Source: Marsupella aquatica (Eukaryota > Marchantiophyta). Taken from it: a stretch of DNA of 64,000 nt. This document shows positions 24,401 through 38,956 of the stretch, piece by piece. The stretch spans positions 13,516,001-13,580,000 of the forward strand of contig OZ316896.1 of assembly GCA_973895155.1 (NCBI GenBank). Reading direction: 5' to 3'. Made by a program: the position numbers and the translations under genes. Each line of letters opens with the position of its first letter. Position 1 is the stretch's first letter. Under the pieces are notes generated by a model. That model was given only the letters and a program-made list of their open reading frames with translations. It ran no database searches and was not told the DNA's origin.

Positions 24401-27156
24401 ACAAAGGTTGGTGTGGAGACTCTAAGGTACTCAAACCGTAGCGTAAACAAATTAGTTCATGGACCCCTATCTGTTTTGATTGAGGTTGGAAAATAGTGAG
24501 ATATGTGTTGGACAATGTGTGATATAGATAAATGTGCTGGAGAATGTGTGATGCTGAAGATATTTTTATTGAGACTAGTTTATTTTTTTGCATGATACAT
24601 CATAGTGTTCTAAAAATTAAAATTCTTTATATAGATAGCTAGTCTGTATAGATGGATGATTTGTAACACAAGATCGAGAGAATTGTCAACCTACAAAGAA
24701 TCCTGTCCACTTCTTCCTTCTTCTTAAAAAGCGAGTGGCAATAGAAGGTCAAGAAAATTGTCACGAACACGGATCATCTCTGTTCTCCTTTCTTTTTTGT
24801 TCTTGAAGAATGACCGGTCCAGACAATTTTCAAGTTACAGAGCCGCTCTATCTCGTCATTGATTACTTTGTCATCAGTGCTCAAGTTGCAGAGCTTGCGG
24901 ACAGAAATTTACTTACTCAATTGAATCACAATTCAGAATGAGGGTGGGCAGTCGGTTACTCAGGGTAAATAAAACGGAGGGTGGGCCTACTACTGATTGA
25001 ACAGTCGGTTACTCAGGGTAAATAAAATGATTATTTTTGAAACATTTTTACATCAAGGTTTACGGCATGGCGTCCTCAATTTTACCAAAATCCCTCCACA
25101 AACACGAATGGTGAAGTAATTTTATTTTGTAAATCAATCTGTACTTGTTTGTAGCGCATCATGATGACACGGCGCGCTGTGGAGTCTCAAATTTTGGAAG
25201 GGACCTATAGTGGGGTCCGTAAAGAGGAGCCAAGTACTCTGAAAAACTATAACTAGTGTTAGGGGAGTATGATAATGTTACTCCAGGCTAGGAAAATTGA
25301 AAAGGTAACTCTAGTGTGTTAACTTTGCTTGTATCTTTAACACAAGTGCCAAACTTTCACATAGTAAGTTTGCACCTCTATCCTAAACCCCCCATTCATA
25401 TATGGATTGGCTTTAGTCAACTAGAAAAACCCAAATGGCATGCAAAAAAATTCACAGACACATGGAGGTTTGCAATTTTGCCAGAGCTAACCCCCTCCTT
25501 GACCGCTCCATCCATACCTTCACCCTGGACCTGGTTCTCCAACCTGACACTCACCAGAATGCAGGTGTAGACTACTGTCTATGAGCAATTGCTACCTCAC
25601 CTTGGCCCCCCTCATGTCCCCCACTTTCAGAGCGTGTTAGCAATGAATTACTCGTTTCACATGTGCACAGATCAATTACATGCCATTTTGGATTAATTAG
25701 TCTGGTTAAGCCAACCCCATACACAAAAATGTGTACCATTCAAATTAATTTTGGGAGCACGTTGATAGCTTTGACTAAAATTTTGAAAGATGGAAAATGA
25801 TTAACCGCCTTTTCGTATTTCATCTAATTTTCATGTGATTGTGGCGTGCCTGGAAAAGTGAGAATAATAACAACCCGATATTCGTCAGAAACCTTGACCC
25901 CGTGTGGGCTCTCAAAAGCTGCATTTTATCATCTGGCACTAACCATCTGTCACTCTTTGACAAGCTCTCGTTAATCTTTTGCCTTTTTTTTAATTCGCTA
26001 TGCTTCTCGTGTCATAAAAGTAGGATGCTCTTTATTGTGTTCGTGCCTTTCCCGTCATTTACACCAGTCAAGCGTTAACGGTTGGCCCCTGACGGTTGTT
26101 ATTGATGTTATCAAACGGCATTCCTAGAGTTTCTTTTCCCCCACTTTTTCCTCCCAAAAGGAGAATTGTCGTTCAAACCATGGAATCCTATCTTGAAAAG
26201 GGGTGGCTCCTAGTAGACCTGTAGATTTCGGTAGCTGCAAACGCTGGAGGAGGATGAACAGACTTGTGAGGAAATTCCTAGGAGAAAGAAACCCGGATGG
26301 ACCACAATAGTTGACAAACATGTTGGATGGACCACTTAGACCAGATGGACCAGTTTTCAGCTAAGATTGAGTTGGACTCAGGTAGTATCTTTCTTGAGCA
26401 TAAATGGTCACACTGGTGGGTTTCAAAAGCTGCCAGGTCCATCTGAGTTGCATGGTTTAGTTACACATTGTGGGCCTTCCCATCTTCAATTTAACATTCC
26501 TAGACAATACAAAGGTGTTTCTAGTGTTGAACCTGAACATTTCTAGGAACAACTAGGCTTGGACCCCCATTTTGAAGCATATCAAATCCATTTATAACAT
26601 GAATTCTTCTCAACAAAATGTTAAGCAAAGGTAACACAAAGTATCAGTGGACATACACTGTTCAAGGCAATGTGTCTTGGTAATACTATTTGTGTAGCCT
26701 AATTTGTTTGGGTTTACTCTTCAATTGACATTGCAATGTTACTTATGGACTAACACTAATAGTGTGCACATTAAGCAACATTAGTACAACACTATTTCAG
26801 TTTGTGCATAACACTATTTGGAGAGTTAAGGCAATACTAATTCGAGTTGTACATAACACTGTTTGGAGATTTTGCTTGGAGGCCACATTTCAAAGTTGGC
26901 TACTTCATAAAAGCAATAGTGAGAGGGTTCCAAAGCACGGATACAAAATATTTTGCTCTCTTACCTACAGATAGGGAACAAGATCACTAGAAAATGAAAA
27001 GTTACAGCTAGGGAACAAGCCTCGACACTGCAGCACTACTTGCCAAACAATGTCAGCACAAATCAGGAGTAAGACTAGACAAATGTGAATTGGTGTAGTT
27101 CAGGAAATTTGAACCCTAAGCAATCTTAGAAAGACCCACCAGATTTAGTGTCACAA
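21461..27156. other. Intergenic DNA with scattered short repeats
   Basis: No gene is supportable. A short motif of the form ATGCCxGTGCATTGCAC recurs at about 21741, 22049, 22123 and 22239, with a related copy near 28848. A 53-base-spaced direct repeat (cagtcggttactcagggtaa) occurs at 24949 and 25002. The rest is AT-rich and unrecognised. Confidence 0.4.
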
Positions 27157-27258
27157 GGGGAAATTTGTGAAACCCCACAGAAAAGAAAGAATCATCCACA
27201 ACATTTGAACTTTAGACCTAGGAATCTCAACTCAAGTGAGCTATCACACAGCCCCTGG
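27157..27258 (-). mobile_element. Second, tail-less SINE copy
   Basis: The minus strand shares with the SINE at 3088-3227 the B-box region (TAAAGTTCAAATGTTGTGG here, TAGAGTTCAAATGTTGTGG there) and the GGGGTTTCACA(A/G)ATTTCCC body end. The A-box region reads GGGCTGTGTGATAGC. The A-rich tail is absent and I see no clear target duplication, so this is an older or truncated copy. Confidence 0.6.
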
Positions 27259-30200
27259 GCTAGGATTACCAACATCAAATAGGGACAAACACTAATTCTG
27301 AGAATGATGGAATTAAGGAGAACAGTGTAATTACCCCACTATTTTTCATCTCTAAAGACCATTGACCATGAAAGTAAAACTAGCTACAGTACATTCTAAC
27401 CAAGCATGCAACCATAGTTTGGGACTACATGGTTTAGGGTATTTTATGAGCCCTATGAGCTGAGACATTGGAAACATCTGAGGTGCCCACTTTTTGCTTC
27501 CAATGCCAAATAATTTGGTATCTTAGGTTCGACAGTTAATCTGGGCCCACTAGCATGGTCATTAGTTCTCCCAATCCAAGGTTGACTTCATTTTTGAGGA
27601 AAATTTGCAGATGTCAAAAATTGAGTAAGACTAGGAAAACCCCAAGATATACAACAGAACCTGGTTTCCAGGAGGAAGCAGGAGAAAACAAAATAGAATA
27701 AACTCCTTTGAGAAGGGATGCAGTAAAACAAATAAGAAAAATATCAACAATTAAGACAGCTTGAAGGAGGGAGTTGGAAAATGAATCAAAATGGCATACC
27801 CGGCTTGTGGAAGGAAGAAAGAAAGGAGAAGAACACCCAAAGTAGTATGGTAGAAACAGTTCAGATGAACAAGATCTACATGTAGATAAGCGATGGATCC
27901 CAAATTGTAGGTAAGCCAGCTACTGTAAGTATACTTACCATTTGCTATCTCGTAAGGCCCTAAGTAAGCTTACTCTCGTGATGAAATTATTCTTAGACGG
28001 GTCATTGTAGCGTGCAAGTAAACAGTAGAAATTTTCCTCGCATGAGCAAAAAGTTTACTCACATGACCCCTAATTTTTCTATATGCAATTGTCTCGCTAA
28101 CAGTAAACTGCTTGATAACATCTATTTTGGGGACTCCTCTTTTTGCTAGCGATCTCGCTAGCCATCTGGAGTCATAAAAAACACACAGAAAATAGAAAAG
28201 GCAGCAAAAAGCAAAATAAATTTAAAGCCACAAGGGTCTCGCTAACAATACTCCCTTCGCTAACAAAACTCCTGTTTGCTCGCATTATAGAATACCTCTT
28301 CTTAGACCTGTAATGTTGTGACAATAATGGTTTGACTGCAGCTCCTAAGCCTGCCTTCAAAGTACAAGAAGTCCTTTGCACATGAATGTGTCTGGCAAGA
28401 ATTTACGTTAATTTCAACTGTGTGAACAAAAACCATGTACTCCAGCTTGTAGTTAAAGAAGTAGACTCCATCATCAATATCCCTTAGCATTGTTTGACAA
28501 AGCTTGTGATTACTTAGACTCTGAGCCCTAATTAGAAGAACCACTCCTCTTCCACTCCTCATCCATCTTGCTCTCCAGCCTGACTCCTTTTCTTCATACT
28601 AAACCTTCATCAAGGTTTCTTGTTTTCCTTTTCCTTTAGTTTCCAGCACTGCTCCTTTATCAATGCTTCTGGACCCACCACATGCCTATCACTATGTGGC
28701 TGGAAAAACACACTAAACTATCCCCCGAGTACTTTGGTCTCCCCTTCCCCCACCCACACACACCCACCCACCCACTCACCCACCAAAAAAGAAGAAGAAG
28801 ATATGTGGAGTGAAGGATTCTTCTTTTATGGTGCTACGAGCCCTATGCCAGTGCGTTGCACTGTGCAAGGAAGGCCGGCCCATAGGGAGTTGGGCTGGGG
28901 CATTTATGGGGCAGCCGGAAGCAGATATGTGCCAGGGGTGCATATTTCTTCTATCAATGGTCATGGTAAACAGCTAAGTTAATCCAATGGTTGTGGATAT
29001 TTTATGCACAGGAGCTTTTTTGTGTTGGAAGGAAGGGGAAAAAAAGGTGAGATCCCTTATTATAGTTGTAGATACTTGCATTCACACAAAAACTCCTCCT
29101 AGTTTTTCTTTGCTCTAGTTGTGAGCCTCATTCGAGGTCACCAGGCTCTATATGGGAGTAAATAAAACATCTTGTGAAGCTTCTTCCTTGCTTTACACTC
29201 ATATGCAAAAGCAACACCTAGGACCATTGACCACAGTAGGAAGTTGACCTACTTTGGTCAAATTGTCAATTCCCCTAGTGGCACTTGATCAGAAGTCTTC
29301 TTTAAATTGTATTATAGGAATAAAAGAATCTTGTTCCTTTGCTTAACGACTTTTCTAATTCCTACTCCACATTCTTTACAGAACCAGCGGTAACTTTGAG
29401 ATGAGCTCCCTTTAGCTTTACTCTAGATTAGAAGTACAGTACTGCATCGTCAAATATAAAGCCTAATAACTAAACAAATTATTTCACAAACCGCTTCTTA
29501 AAGCTGCCAAATGTAGCTTGCCCTAAGTTCTTACCTTCATAATAATAATGTGGGATAACTTTTTGGCAAGCCGTGAACTCCTTAGTCCACTTAAACTCTA
29601 TGAAGAGTTATCAAATTGCCCCTACAAGTCACCAAAATAATGAAGATGTCCTTGAACTTTGCCTAATTTATAAAGTATCAAGCAGATAGTGTGCCACTGT
29701 TCCTGAGCTAGTAAAAAACTAACAATTTATGGTTGGTCTAAGTTTCTGGAAAAATACTTGAGGCCGTTAGCAAAGGTGAAATTCCAGAAGTAATAAGTCT
29801 TTTTTTTCCAGTGTGTATTAGCAGATGACTTTAGGCAGTCCATGGGAAAGGGCAGAACAAAACCCTAAATCCATTCGGGCTTAATGTCCCTTATAGAGGG
29901 AATGTGGTCATTTATTTTCAACTCTACAATATAGTCCTTCTTGTAACTGTCCATACTGTGATCATCTCTTTAGTCTATTTTAATCACATTATGGCAATGT
30001 ACATGTAATGTATAATATGAGTCACGACAGTTCCAACATTAAGCAGGTGACTAGAGAATATTGGTTCATCATTATGGAGGCAGTGGTCTTAGGTTATAGG
30101 TTATAGGTGCTAGTTTAGTTGTGTCCACAAAGACTAACTTTTTAAACTCCCTCATAGGTGGAGAACACCATGCCCAATTTTTAGACTTACTCGCATGTTA

Positions 30201-33200
30201 CACTTAGGAACTTGAGCCCAAAAGTCTCTTGTACCAGCATTTTTTGTAGTGGCTGAAATTTGCTAGATTCCATCTCACCTAAAGGTCTTTGCCACTTTTG
30301 GCTAAAAGCAGCCAGGTCTTTTGTCTTTTACTAGCCAGTTCCCACAGACCTAATCAGCCCATATCTGACAATTATTCTTAAGTCTAGTGAGATCTAATGG
30401 ATAGAACTAAGTCTGTTAAAAAGGTAGGGAGTTAGGGACTACACTTAGCATCCAGTTTTAATAATATTCCTCACCGAAATTTCTTAGATTAATTAGATAA
30501 AACCCATATACAAAGAAAAAAACCTTTAAAGTCAAGCTCGTACACCTCATTGACATGTAAGACTAGGATACGACAGACTTGAGGTACCATCGTGTGAACA
30601 AAGTTTACATTGACGTCAGATGACCAGAGTTAAAAATGTTATATGTTATGCTGTTCACTTGGCTGCACCGTCACACTCATCAATTTATCGGGAAAATGAA
30701 GGATGGTTCATATAGGGTTAATTAAGCCATAAATAATACGATATGTTTTCCAAAGTCCACACTACATACTCATTTATTTAATATGGACCCCCACAATTAA
30801 GTTTCTAGAGTACAACAGGTGGGGCTCATTCTCTAATGAATTTTCCTCATGCAAAAAAGTGAAGCTTTTTCCCTATATAATTTACATATTTATAACCAGC
30901 TTTGTACTTTTGAATAACTATGCTCCCACAACATCTAAGAAACACTCTTAAAAAGTTGTAAATAGTAATATTACTGGAGCACATTTTGATGTTTCTTGAA
31001 ATTCCATCTGGTTGCGAAACTCCAGAGGGGCTTCTCTTTCGTGTACACTTACTTCCCCTGATGATAAGATTCATGCACATGCAGTTGTCACATTCTATTC
31101 TATTACTATACTATATAACTTCTCAAGCATCTTTGGGTTTCTTGATGTTCTTGGGTCATTTGTTCTCTATGTGCTCTATTTCACTTGTTAGTTATTTTTA
31201 GTCTATCCTGTACTAGATGCTTTTCTACAAAATGGAAGCTTATTGTTATTAATAATGTTGTAGTTTCTTATATGCCTTCAAGTACAGATAAAGATATGAA
31301 ATAGATTGTTAGGCCCATTCCAACCCAACGAAAGAAGGCTTTCCATCTTGTAGGGGCCCAACCAAGGTTGGCAAGCACAAAAAATAACATGTTTAGTATG
31401 GGTTTTATTGTACTAGTTTCTTCTACCCTAGCTTGTAAGACACACTAACCATTGGATCACATCCCCAAATAAGGGAGTACTTTTACATTTTGTTGGAATA
31501 GTAAAATCACTCATGATTTTAAGGCCAACCCCCTTGATCCTGGACATACGTCACAACCTCAGAAACTTATTCCCACAATGCTTTGTGCGCAGGGCCTTAC
31601 CATACTCTAAATCTATAAAATAAATATTACTTTCATTCAATCATTTGTAGGGCTAGATAGTGAGGGAGAATTTTGCTGGATGTTCAGCTGAGGATGCTCC
31701 ATATTGTGGGCATGGCTACCTAGTTCTTGGTTGCATTTTATTGTTGAGCAACAATCCTGATGTCCTCAATTATTTTCTTCAAACCATCACAAGTATGAGT
31801 TTAGCAAAAGACACATGAATTTGTGTGGAAGAACATACGGAATTCTTAATCCAATTTGAGGGTTCAAGGTAAAGACAGGGTATTGTAAGCCAACTTTGGG
31901 ATTTTTTTTCGTTTGTTAAGTTGTTTATTAATCAGAATAGTTGTGGGTGATAGGAGACCCTCCTTAGAGTGAGACCTCAATGGTAACCATGGTAGTGTTG
32001 TCTTTCTTGTTCGTTGGGAAACATAGTTTAACAGGGAGTTTAGGGTCACATATGACACAATTTATACAACTTGCATGCAACTGCCTTGCTTACCCATGCA
32101 CTCGTTTGTTCATGATTTGGTGTTAATCCTTTTCAATGCACATTTCTCAGGATCAAATTTTGAGTTAATTGCAAGAAGCTCCTTTGTAAATGTTGAACCC
32201 CAAGCTCGACCCCAAGCCTCACAATATTCAGTCAGATGGGTCAAGACTGTGCCACTCTGCCTCACAAAGACAGGTCATTACCAAAGCTTGCTCACATTAT
32301 TTTAACTATCCTCTCTTGCCTATAGGCTTGACTATAAGTCTTACAAATCTTTGTGGCTTCTAATTGTTAGTGCTTCCTTTGGTTCCCTTCTCTAGGGTCT
32401 TGTATTCATTAGCATTACTTTGGTCCCTTCATCCCTCAGATAAGAATGGTTTGCATTTAGCAGTTTACCCATTGTATTGTATTCTTAGTTGCGGATGATT
32501 GAAGTAAAGTTTGACCAAAACTCACTTGCAAGACAGCCAGGCAAGGTTTCATTCAACTAAAATGATGAGAAAACCAATATGAAAGCAACAGCAACTGACC
32601 TGTTAATTCCACTATCTATATGTGCATGCCAATTTTGGAAGCTTTTTGGGGAGGATTGTGAAGTCAGCTTGCACCATCCTTTTTCTTGGGGTACTATTGC
32701 AAGTTCAAGGGGGTCAAAAATTAAACTTTAAAAACATTTTTCAACATGCATGCATATGTATCTCAGTGTTGCATTGTAAATCCTTGACCACCTGTATGGT
32801 CAACCAAGATCCTTTTTTGGAGAAGAGACTGTCTTCTAAGTCATTGAGCTCCATGTCCAATATATCTGCTCTGGATACACCCCAATTTACAATGTCATAA
32901 GCTGAATTATTTTGAGGAGCCTACCATAATGGATTACATGGTCGGGTTGTTAGGAGTAAGAATTGTGTTAGACCAAAATACAATAAACTAGTCTGACTGC
33001 CCCGTCTTTGAACAGAAATAGAGGTGAGGATGTTCAAGACCTTTGCCTATTCACTGATCCACGTTCAATTGGTTTCCAGTGACTCCTCAAATGCCTCACC
33101 CTTTCAGAGACTCAACCTGCCCCCAATCCCTTGTCCAATTGCGCCCCCAGCTTCTGTTAGTCCCTGGGTCAAGGTCAAGAGGCTTCATTGTAGACAACAA

Positions 33201-33470
33201 GCCAACAGGTTCACATTGCCAATATATAGTTAGATTGATTGCCAAGAAGAAATCAAGGTGGCATTTGTATGCTAAGAGGAAAAGTAAGGAGATGCTACTA
33301 ATTAGGCCTAGACTAGGGTCACCAGCGGTGAACAAGGACAAAAAGAAGTAAACAACTCTTTATAGTACTTTGAGAATGAGTCCAACACTTTTGGAGTAAC
33401 ACTCAGATATTTGGATTGGATATGATAAATCAAAAAGGACTTTTCAACATGATTTGACCCTAGAGGGAGT
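27259..33470. other. Intergenic DNA, no gene seen
   Basis: No supportable exon. The word TCGCTAACA recurs at about 28094, 28222 and 28257. At 28740-28800 there is a C/A-rich run (CACCCACC). The rest is AT-rich and unrecognised. Confidence 0.4.
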
Positions 33471-33476
33471 CATGAA

Positions 33477-33622
33477 AAAGAATAAAGGTAGTCCTACATT
33501 GGAACAAAGATGGAGGGATTGGAAACAAGCCTTCTAAAGAATAAAGGTAGTTCAAAAGAAAGGTAGTTCAACGGAAGGAAAATATGGAGGAATTGGAAAC
33601 AAACAATTCAAAGAATAAACGT
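33477..33622. repeat. Degenerate tandem repeat around GAATAAAGGTAG
   Basis: GAATAAAGGTAG occurs at 33480 and 33539 and a variant at about 33613; the words ATGGAGGGATTGGAAACAA and ATGGAGGAATTGGAAACAA occur between them. It is 2-2.5 copies of a 59-74 base unit. Confidence 0.65.
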
Positions 33623-35415
33623 TTATTTGTGTCAAAATTATTCACATAAAGTATCAAACAAAGTACAACGAAGGACAAATAGAAGGGGTCCAAGGCGGTC
33701 TCGAGTCATGTTAAAACTCAATACTAGAGCCTCATTTCTTGGTGCGTGAAGGATTAGTTCGAAGACTCTTGTGCCAGATTTTGAAGCAAACCCAACTGCA
33801 CAATCTGATGTTCTCCGGGTACCTACTGTATCATGACCTGGAATGGGCAAACAGAGTCTTTATTGAGGAAGGTGGGGAGAGGGCTGAATCAAATCTCCAG
33901 GAAATCATGCTCCACATTTCTCCTCGTGAAACAGTTAAAGTGTGGGCTATATTTGGTTCGGCTGCAAAAGCAAGGTGAAACAAGCCAAAGTTCTGAAGCT
34001 AGACACACTGCTTGCATCAAAGCCAGAGTCTGGACAAGGACAAACTTATCAGATATGCACTTATAAGATGTGGCCCTTGAACCGAAAGACACCCTGCTGC
34101 GATTCTATCCCATTCAAGCTCCAAGACTTTCTTCAGCCCAAGACTCCCATCTTAATAGGCAAGACTCTGAAACTCCAGTGCATGAAAAGAATCTGGGTTG
34201 CCTCCACTAGACTGATGTGTTGGTTTGCAACCATGTAGGATGCATCTGGTCAACTGTCCCCACAGTGAACTCCTTAAAAGCCACCTACTCGAGCTCTCAC
34301 AAAGTAAAGTGTAGGCCGCTACGTACCCTATGCCACCTCTGTACATCTTGACAGCTGATAGTTTTGTAAAGTATGAACAATGCTGAGCTCAATCCCATCT
34401 GAAGATCTCACATTAATGCCAAGCATCAAACCTTTGCTACTCAACTGAAGGAAGACGAAGATCCCAATTCAGGTATGACTGGAAACAATTCTCAACACCA
34501 ATTAGGTGGATTTTAGAGCAACAGTCCTGGATACTTCTCCTCCCTACCGAAAATAATAATGCGGACACCCAGTTAGATAGTAAAAGTAGTCCCAGGCAAT
34601 CCACATACGTGTCAACTCCAATGTTCCGATACAATGATGATACGAGCCTACCAGAATCCGCATCGGCAAAGCGATCAAATTTCTCCCTTTGGAGTTTTTC
34701 AACCTTTGACGAGGACCAATTCATAAAATTAAAATTCATGAATCGTCATATTTGATATTATGGCACAAGTCACCCACGTACCTGAAATAACAGTGTTCCC
34801 TGTAGTGACAAGCTGCGGCTGGGGTGACCTACAATTGTCTAACCAAAATATTTATGAGGGCATTGACTACTTTTGCGTTTCTAATCAAGAAACCAGAGCA
34901 CTGGATGATTTTATGGATACAAGGTCACCATCTACTAACCATCAAAGATAGAAGTCGTCCAAACCAGCATACAGCAGAGATAAACCAGTCTTCGGATCTC
35001 CTACGATTATTTCCTGCATTCAGTTGAGAGAACCTAGCAGCCACACTGTTTGCAAGGGTGTTCCGATGTTGCAAGGCAATTGCCGTAGTGATGAAAAGAT
35101 GATGTGACAAGCACAACCCCTGGAAGGAGAGAAAACTGCTTATCCAAGAATGGCTGGCCCTTGACCTCTCCTGCTAAATCTCTTGATAAATGTAATCTAC
35201 CTTTGGATGAAGAAAACTGAAAAAATTCTTCGAGTACATAATTTTGAAGTGTGGCTCAGGTTGATATTTTCAAAGGGCAGCTGGACTGAGACCATGAACA
35301 TACAAAGCTGATAGTTGCTCATCTGTCACTGCCATTTCTAGATATTGTGACTAATTTCTGAATCAATTAGAGGTCTACCATTGAATTGAAGGGATGGGGA
35401 AGAGACTCATGTCTT
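33623..35415. other. Region 3' of the DENND6 gene
   Basis: No exon is supportable. The minus frame at 34437-34739 (100 codons) is open but shows no known motif and is not needed by the DENND6 model, which ends with a stop at 35416. This region may be partly 3' untranslated sequence. Confidence 0.4.
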
Positions 35416-38400
35416 CTAAAGATGAAGGGGATCTTGAGCTAGTTCTTCAGCTCTGCTCGCAAGTCGTTTGCCTGCTAGAGGACTGATTCTAGGTGTTACT
35501 GCAGGTGACTCGGCTGATTTCCTTCCTGTTAGCTCCGGAGAGCTAGAGTTGCGAATGCGGAACGATTCTGTTTTCCTTGTGATGTCATCCGGATTTCGGA
35601 AACTGAAGGAAGCTCGTCCTGGATGCTTTGTCAACTCACGTCCACCTTGAAGGAGTGATGAACGAGTTGGGTTGAACAAGAGCATTTGCTGCATGTCTTT
35701 TGGTAAAACATTAAAAATTGCGCGTAAATCGCTTCGTAGTTTCTGGCAAATAGGTCCTTCAGAGTTTCCCAGTCCAGCACGTTGTACTATCTGCAACGTA
35801 TAGTTTAAGAATAACATCATCTTGAGGAACAAGTCTACATCAAATAGATTTGGACAGAAATCTTACAACAAAAACAAGATAACATTTATATAGAACTTTT
35901 CAAAGACATCACCAAATAATGAACATGTTCATGGTAAACACAAAACACAACCACTCGGAAAACTCTTGTAGCAATAGCTGCCACTTGCTACTCAAAGAAA
36001 GTACAATGCTATTGCTTCACGAGCAGAGAGTGTGGCTTCCAAAACTGTTACCTGCAATTCATTAATGAGGTGTCGTTCAATGGCACTGAAAGCATCTATG
36101 ACTTCGACTTCTGACATTTTAGCCAGGAAACCCCGGACGTCAGCCTTAGATCTGGCTAGGCGCCAGATGCGGTGTTGCTCCTGCTCTGCCACTGACCGCC
36201 GTCTTTGAAACCAAGGCATGAAGTTTGGGCCCTTGAGGAAACGCCTGAACACATATCAACTCATGAAGTAATGCATGAAGCAAGTTTGCTTTTGATCGCA
36301 GAGATAAGAGAAGCCATGAAAGCCTAAAGCACAGACAGTGACCCGGCCTTGAGGAAACAGGAAATTGAAATTACCTGTAAAGCTCAAGCCAGTTGCCACG
36401 CAATCGCTTCGCCAAAAACTTTCCAGATCCTCTTGCAGCTAGTCCCTCCAGAAATTCCTGAACATTGAATGAAGGCAACGGAGGAGGGTCCGCAAAAGGT
36501 GATGCCCCTTCTTGGGGTGCAGATGCTCGCAAATATGGCCCAAATGGAGACAGGAAGTTGGTGGTCAATTCAGTAAAGTGCCGCTGCAGAATATCATTAT
36601 TAACAAGAGTCACGGATTCTTCAGTTCGAGGAGTTGTCACTTCGGCATCAACCAATCGGTTGAGAACATTTGTGTCAGGCTTTGTGCATGTTACAAAGTT
36701 AGTCCACAAAGCCTCTTTATGTTCAGACATGAGAGAGCTTGGGCCGTCTTTCTTCACACGAGCTACTCTAAGAAGATTGGTTGGAGAAAAGCGTTTCAAA
36801 GGCGAGAGTTGTAATTGTAGTTGCTGCTGCAGTCGACTGTCACTGAATTTGATACCATTATGTGGGGAAGCTCTGGCAGCCTTCAATCTATTGGCGGTGG
36901 GGTGTACACAGCCAACTGAGATAACATTTGAGAAGTTACGCAGGGCCTTGAGGAAAAACGGATTGGTGACCCCTAACACCATGGGAGGGACGGGCTCACC
37001 TTCTTTCAAAGCATTGAGAGCGGCGAAATCAGGGTCATGAATTGTAAAATATGGCCGGAAGTCAACACTGCAAGGAAGGGGTGCCACTAAGCCAACCAGA
37101 GCAGCTACTGCCTCGCAACACTGAGAAGGTGTAGGTGCAACAACGAGAAGAGGCTCCCCAACTAAGAGTAACTCCCACAGTACCCACAACTGCATCAATA
37201 CACCACGGAACATCCCAAATAAATCCGCTTGATGAAATATACCTAGAGGAACTGATCTTGTCACTGGTGAAGCAGGGGCAATCGCACAGGTAAATTCATC
37301 CAAGGGATTCCCTGAGCCCGGAGGTAATGTGTGTGCAGGAGGCAGATGTGTTCGTATTGTTGAATTGGCCACGGGAAGGTCCATTTGCTGTCCGTGAAGT
37401 GGGGCTGGCCAAAGTGAAACCTCAGAGGCAACCTGCTCTAATGCTTTTGAGCCTATGTCAAAATAAAGTGGGCCCAGTATCTGTACAAGAGGCTTAAAAA
37501 CACATAAGAAAGGTCGCTCTGACAAGACTACGAGTGACTTCTGCTCTCCACCCCTTTTCAAGCGCTCATCCTGACGCTGACGATTGAAGACAAAACCATA
37601 CAGATATTTAGGTGCACTACTTCCAGAGATCATATGAAAGTTCCCATAGTTGCCCAAGCCACCATTGCCCCTGTCTCTTAAGGAAGGGTGGCTAGGCTGT
37701 GGGCTTCCATTGCCCACTTTGGAACCCTGCCCCTCTCCTGGACTTTCATTTCCGGCTTCACGAGGTCTCAATCTTGGAGATAGAACACTTGCGATGAGGC
37801 TGGGTACCGGTACATTTCCCCACACACCCTCACCACCTTGAGGAGACTCCACATCAGCCCTTGGTACTGTTCCAACTTCATCTGCAGAAGCACCCCCAGA
37901 CGATCGATGATCACCAGGACTACTGACCTGCAAAGCATCTGCTTGTGTAACCAACAGTTGCCCATGTTCTGACGCTGGTGACCCCTCACGACTTCTGTAG
38001 GAGAATTCCCTCCCATCTTTTGCAGGAGAGCCACCTGGAGAGACTCCACCGTGACGCTCATAATTTAACAGTGACGTTGTCCGACGTATGGTAGATTGGG
38101 AAAAAGGAGAAACCACTACCCCACGTCGACGGATTCTAAAGAAGAAAAAACAATCATGGATGCTGGCTCGATTGTCAGCCTGTGGCATCAAAAAAGTGTA
38201 GATTTTAGTTTCATCTTCAAGCTAGCCTAATTAAACATACAACACGTGACCAAAACTGACATCAAGCAGGACCTACATCAGGATAGGCGATGAGGGGGAC
38301 AAAGAAGAATGGTTTCTAAAAGCCACATTGTTACCCACGAGAGAGAAGATATTCCGTTAATACTTGATCCCAGTCGACACAGACATTATCTTTTACCAAA

Positions 38401-38956
38401 TGTAAACCATCAATAGTCATCAAGGAATTAAGAAATTTCCTTGTGAGCTCCAAGCCTTTGCCAAGAGATAGATTTCCTACCAATGTCATCAGCCTTCTTG
38501 GGAAATAGGACTCAATTTCATGAATTCAGAGCCAGAACAATCCATCTACTAGGTGGAAACTATTAGCCTTCATCATGCAGGAACGAGGGAGGTCAAAAGC
38601 TCAGAACCGAGGACAAAGACGTACTCGATCAGTTGTAACATTTCGTATCTGAACCAGTGCTCTCATATCAGTTCTCCGTTAAGTTTCGATACGAACAAAG
38701 ACGGAGGAAGAAACCACCTACGCTACAGCAGTGGCCGACAACGAGAGCTTACCTGAGACATCGAATCCGGAAATGAGCTAAACGCCACATCAAGCTCCTC
38801 CTCTGGGCTGAGAGCACCGACCGGAAAGCATTCCTCCACCACTTGCCCTTGCTCAAGATCGAATCGAATAGAGCAAAAGGCCACAGCCCACCGGCGGAAG
38901 CCCATTCCATCCGACCTTCCATTTACGTCAGCTCGCAAGGTCACAGCGCGATTCAT
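35416..38956 (-). CDS. DENN domain-containing protein 6 (DENND6-type Rab GEF), 4 exons
   Basis: Exons on minus: 38956-38753, 38179-36375, 36244-36052, 35790-35416. Borders are GT-AG, phases fit, and the product is 858 aa. The N terminus RRWAVAFCSIRFDLEQGQ with SSFPDSMSQ and then FFFFRIR (79-85) is the longin-like/uDENN start of this family. KYLYGFVFNRQRQD, KRGGEQKSLVVLSERP, LWELLLVGEPLLVVAP, DFRPYFTIHD and VLGVTNPFFLKAL mark the central DENN domain; FLKGPNFMPWFQRRRSVAEQEQ and LPKDMQQMLLFNP close it. DENND6 proteins promote GDP release from Rab GTPases in recycling and exocytic traffic; Rab choice here is unknown. A Gly/Ser/Pro-rich insert of roughly 130 residues after the FRIR segment and a Ser/Arg-rich tail make it longer than I expect for plant relatives (about 700 aa). 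One 1.8-kb exon carries most of the protein. Upstream ATG choice is the first in-frame Met of the conserved N terminus. Confidence 0.93.
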
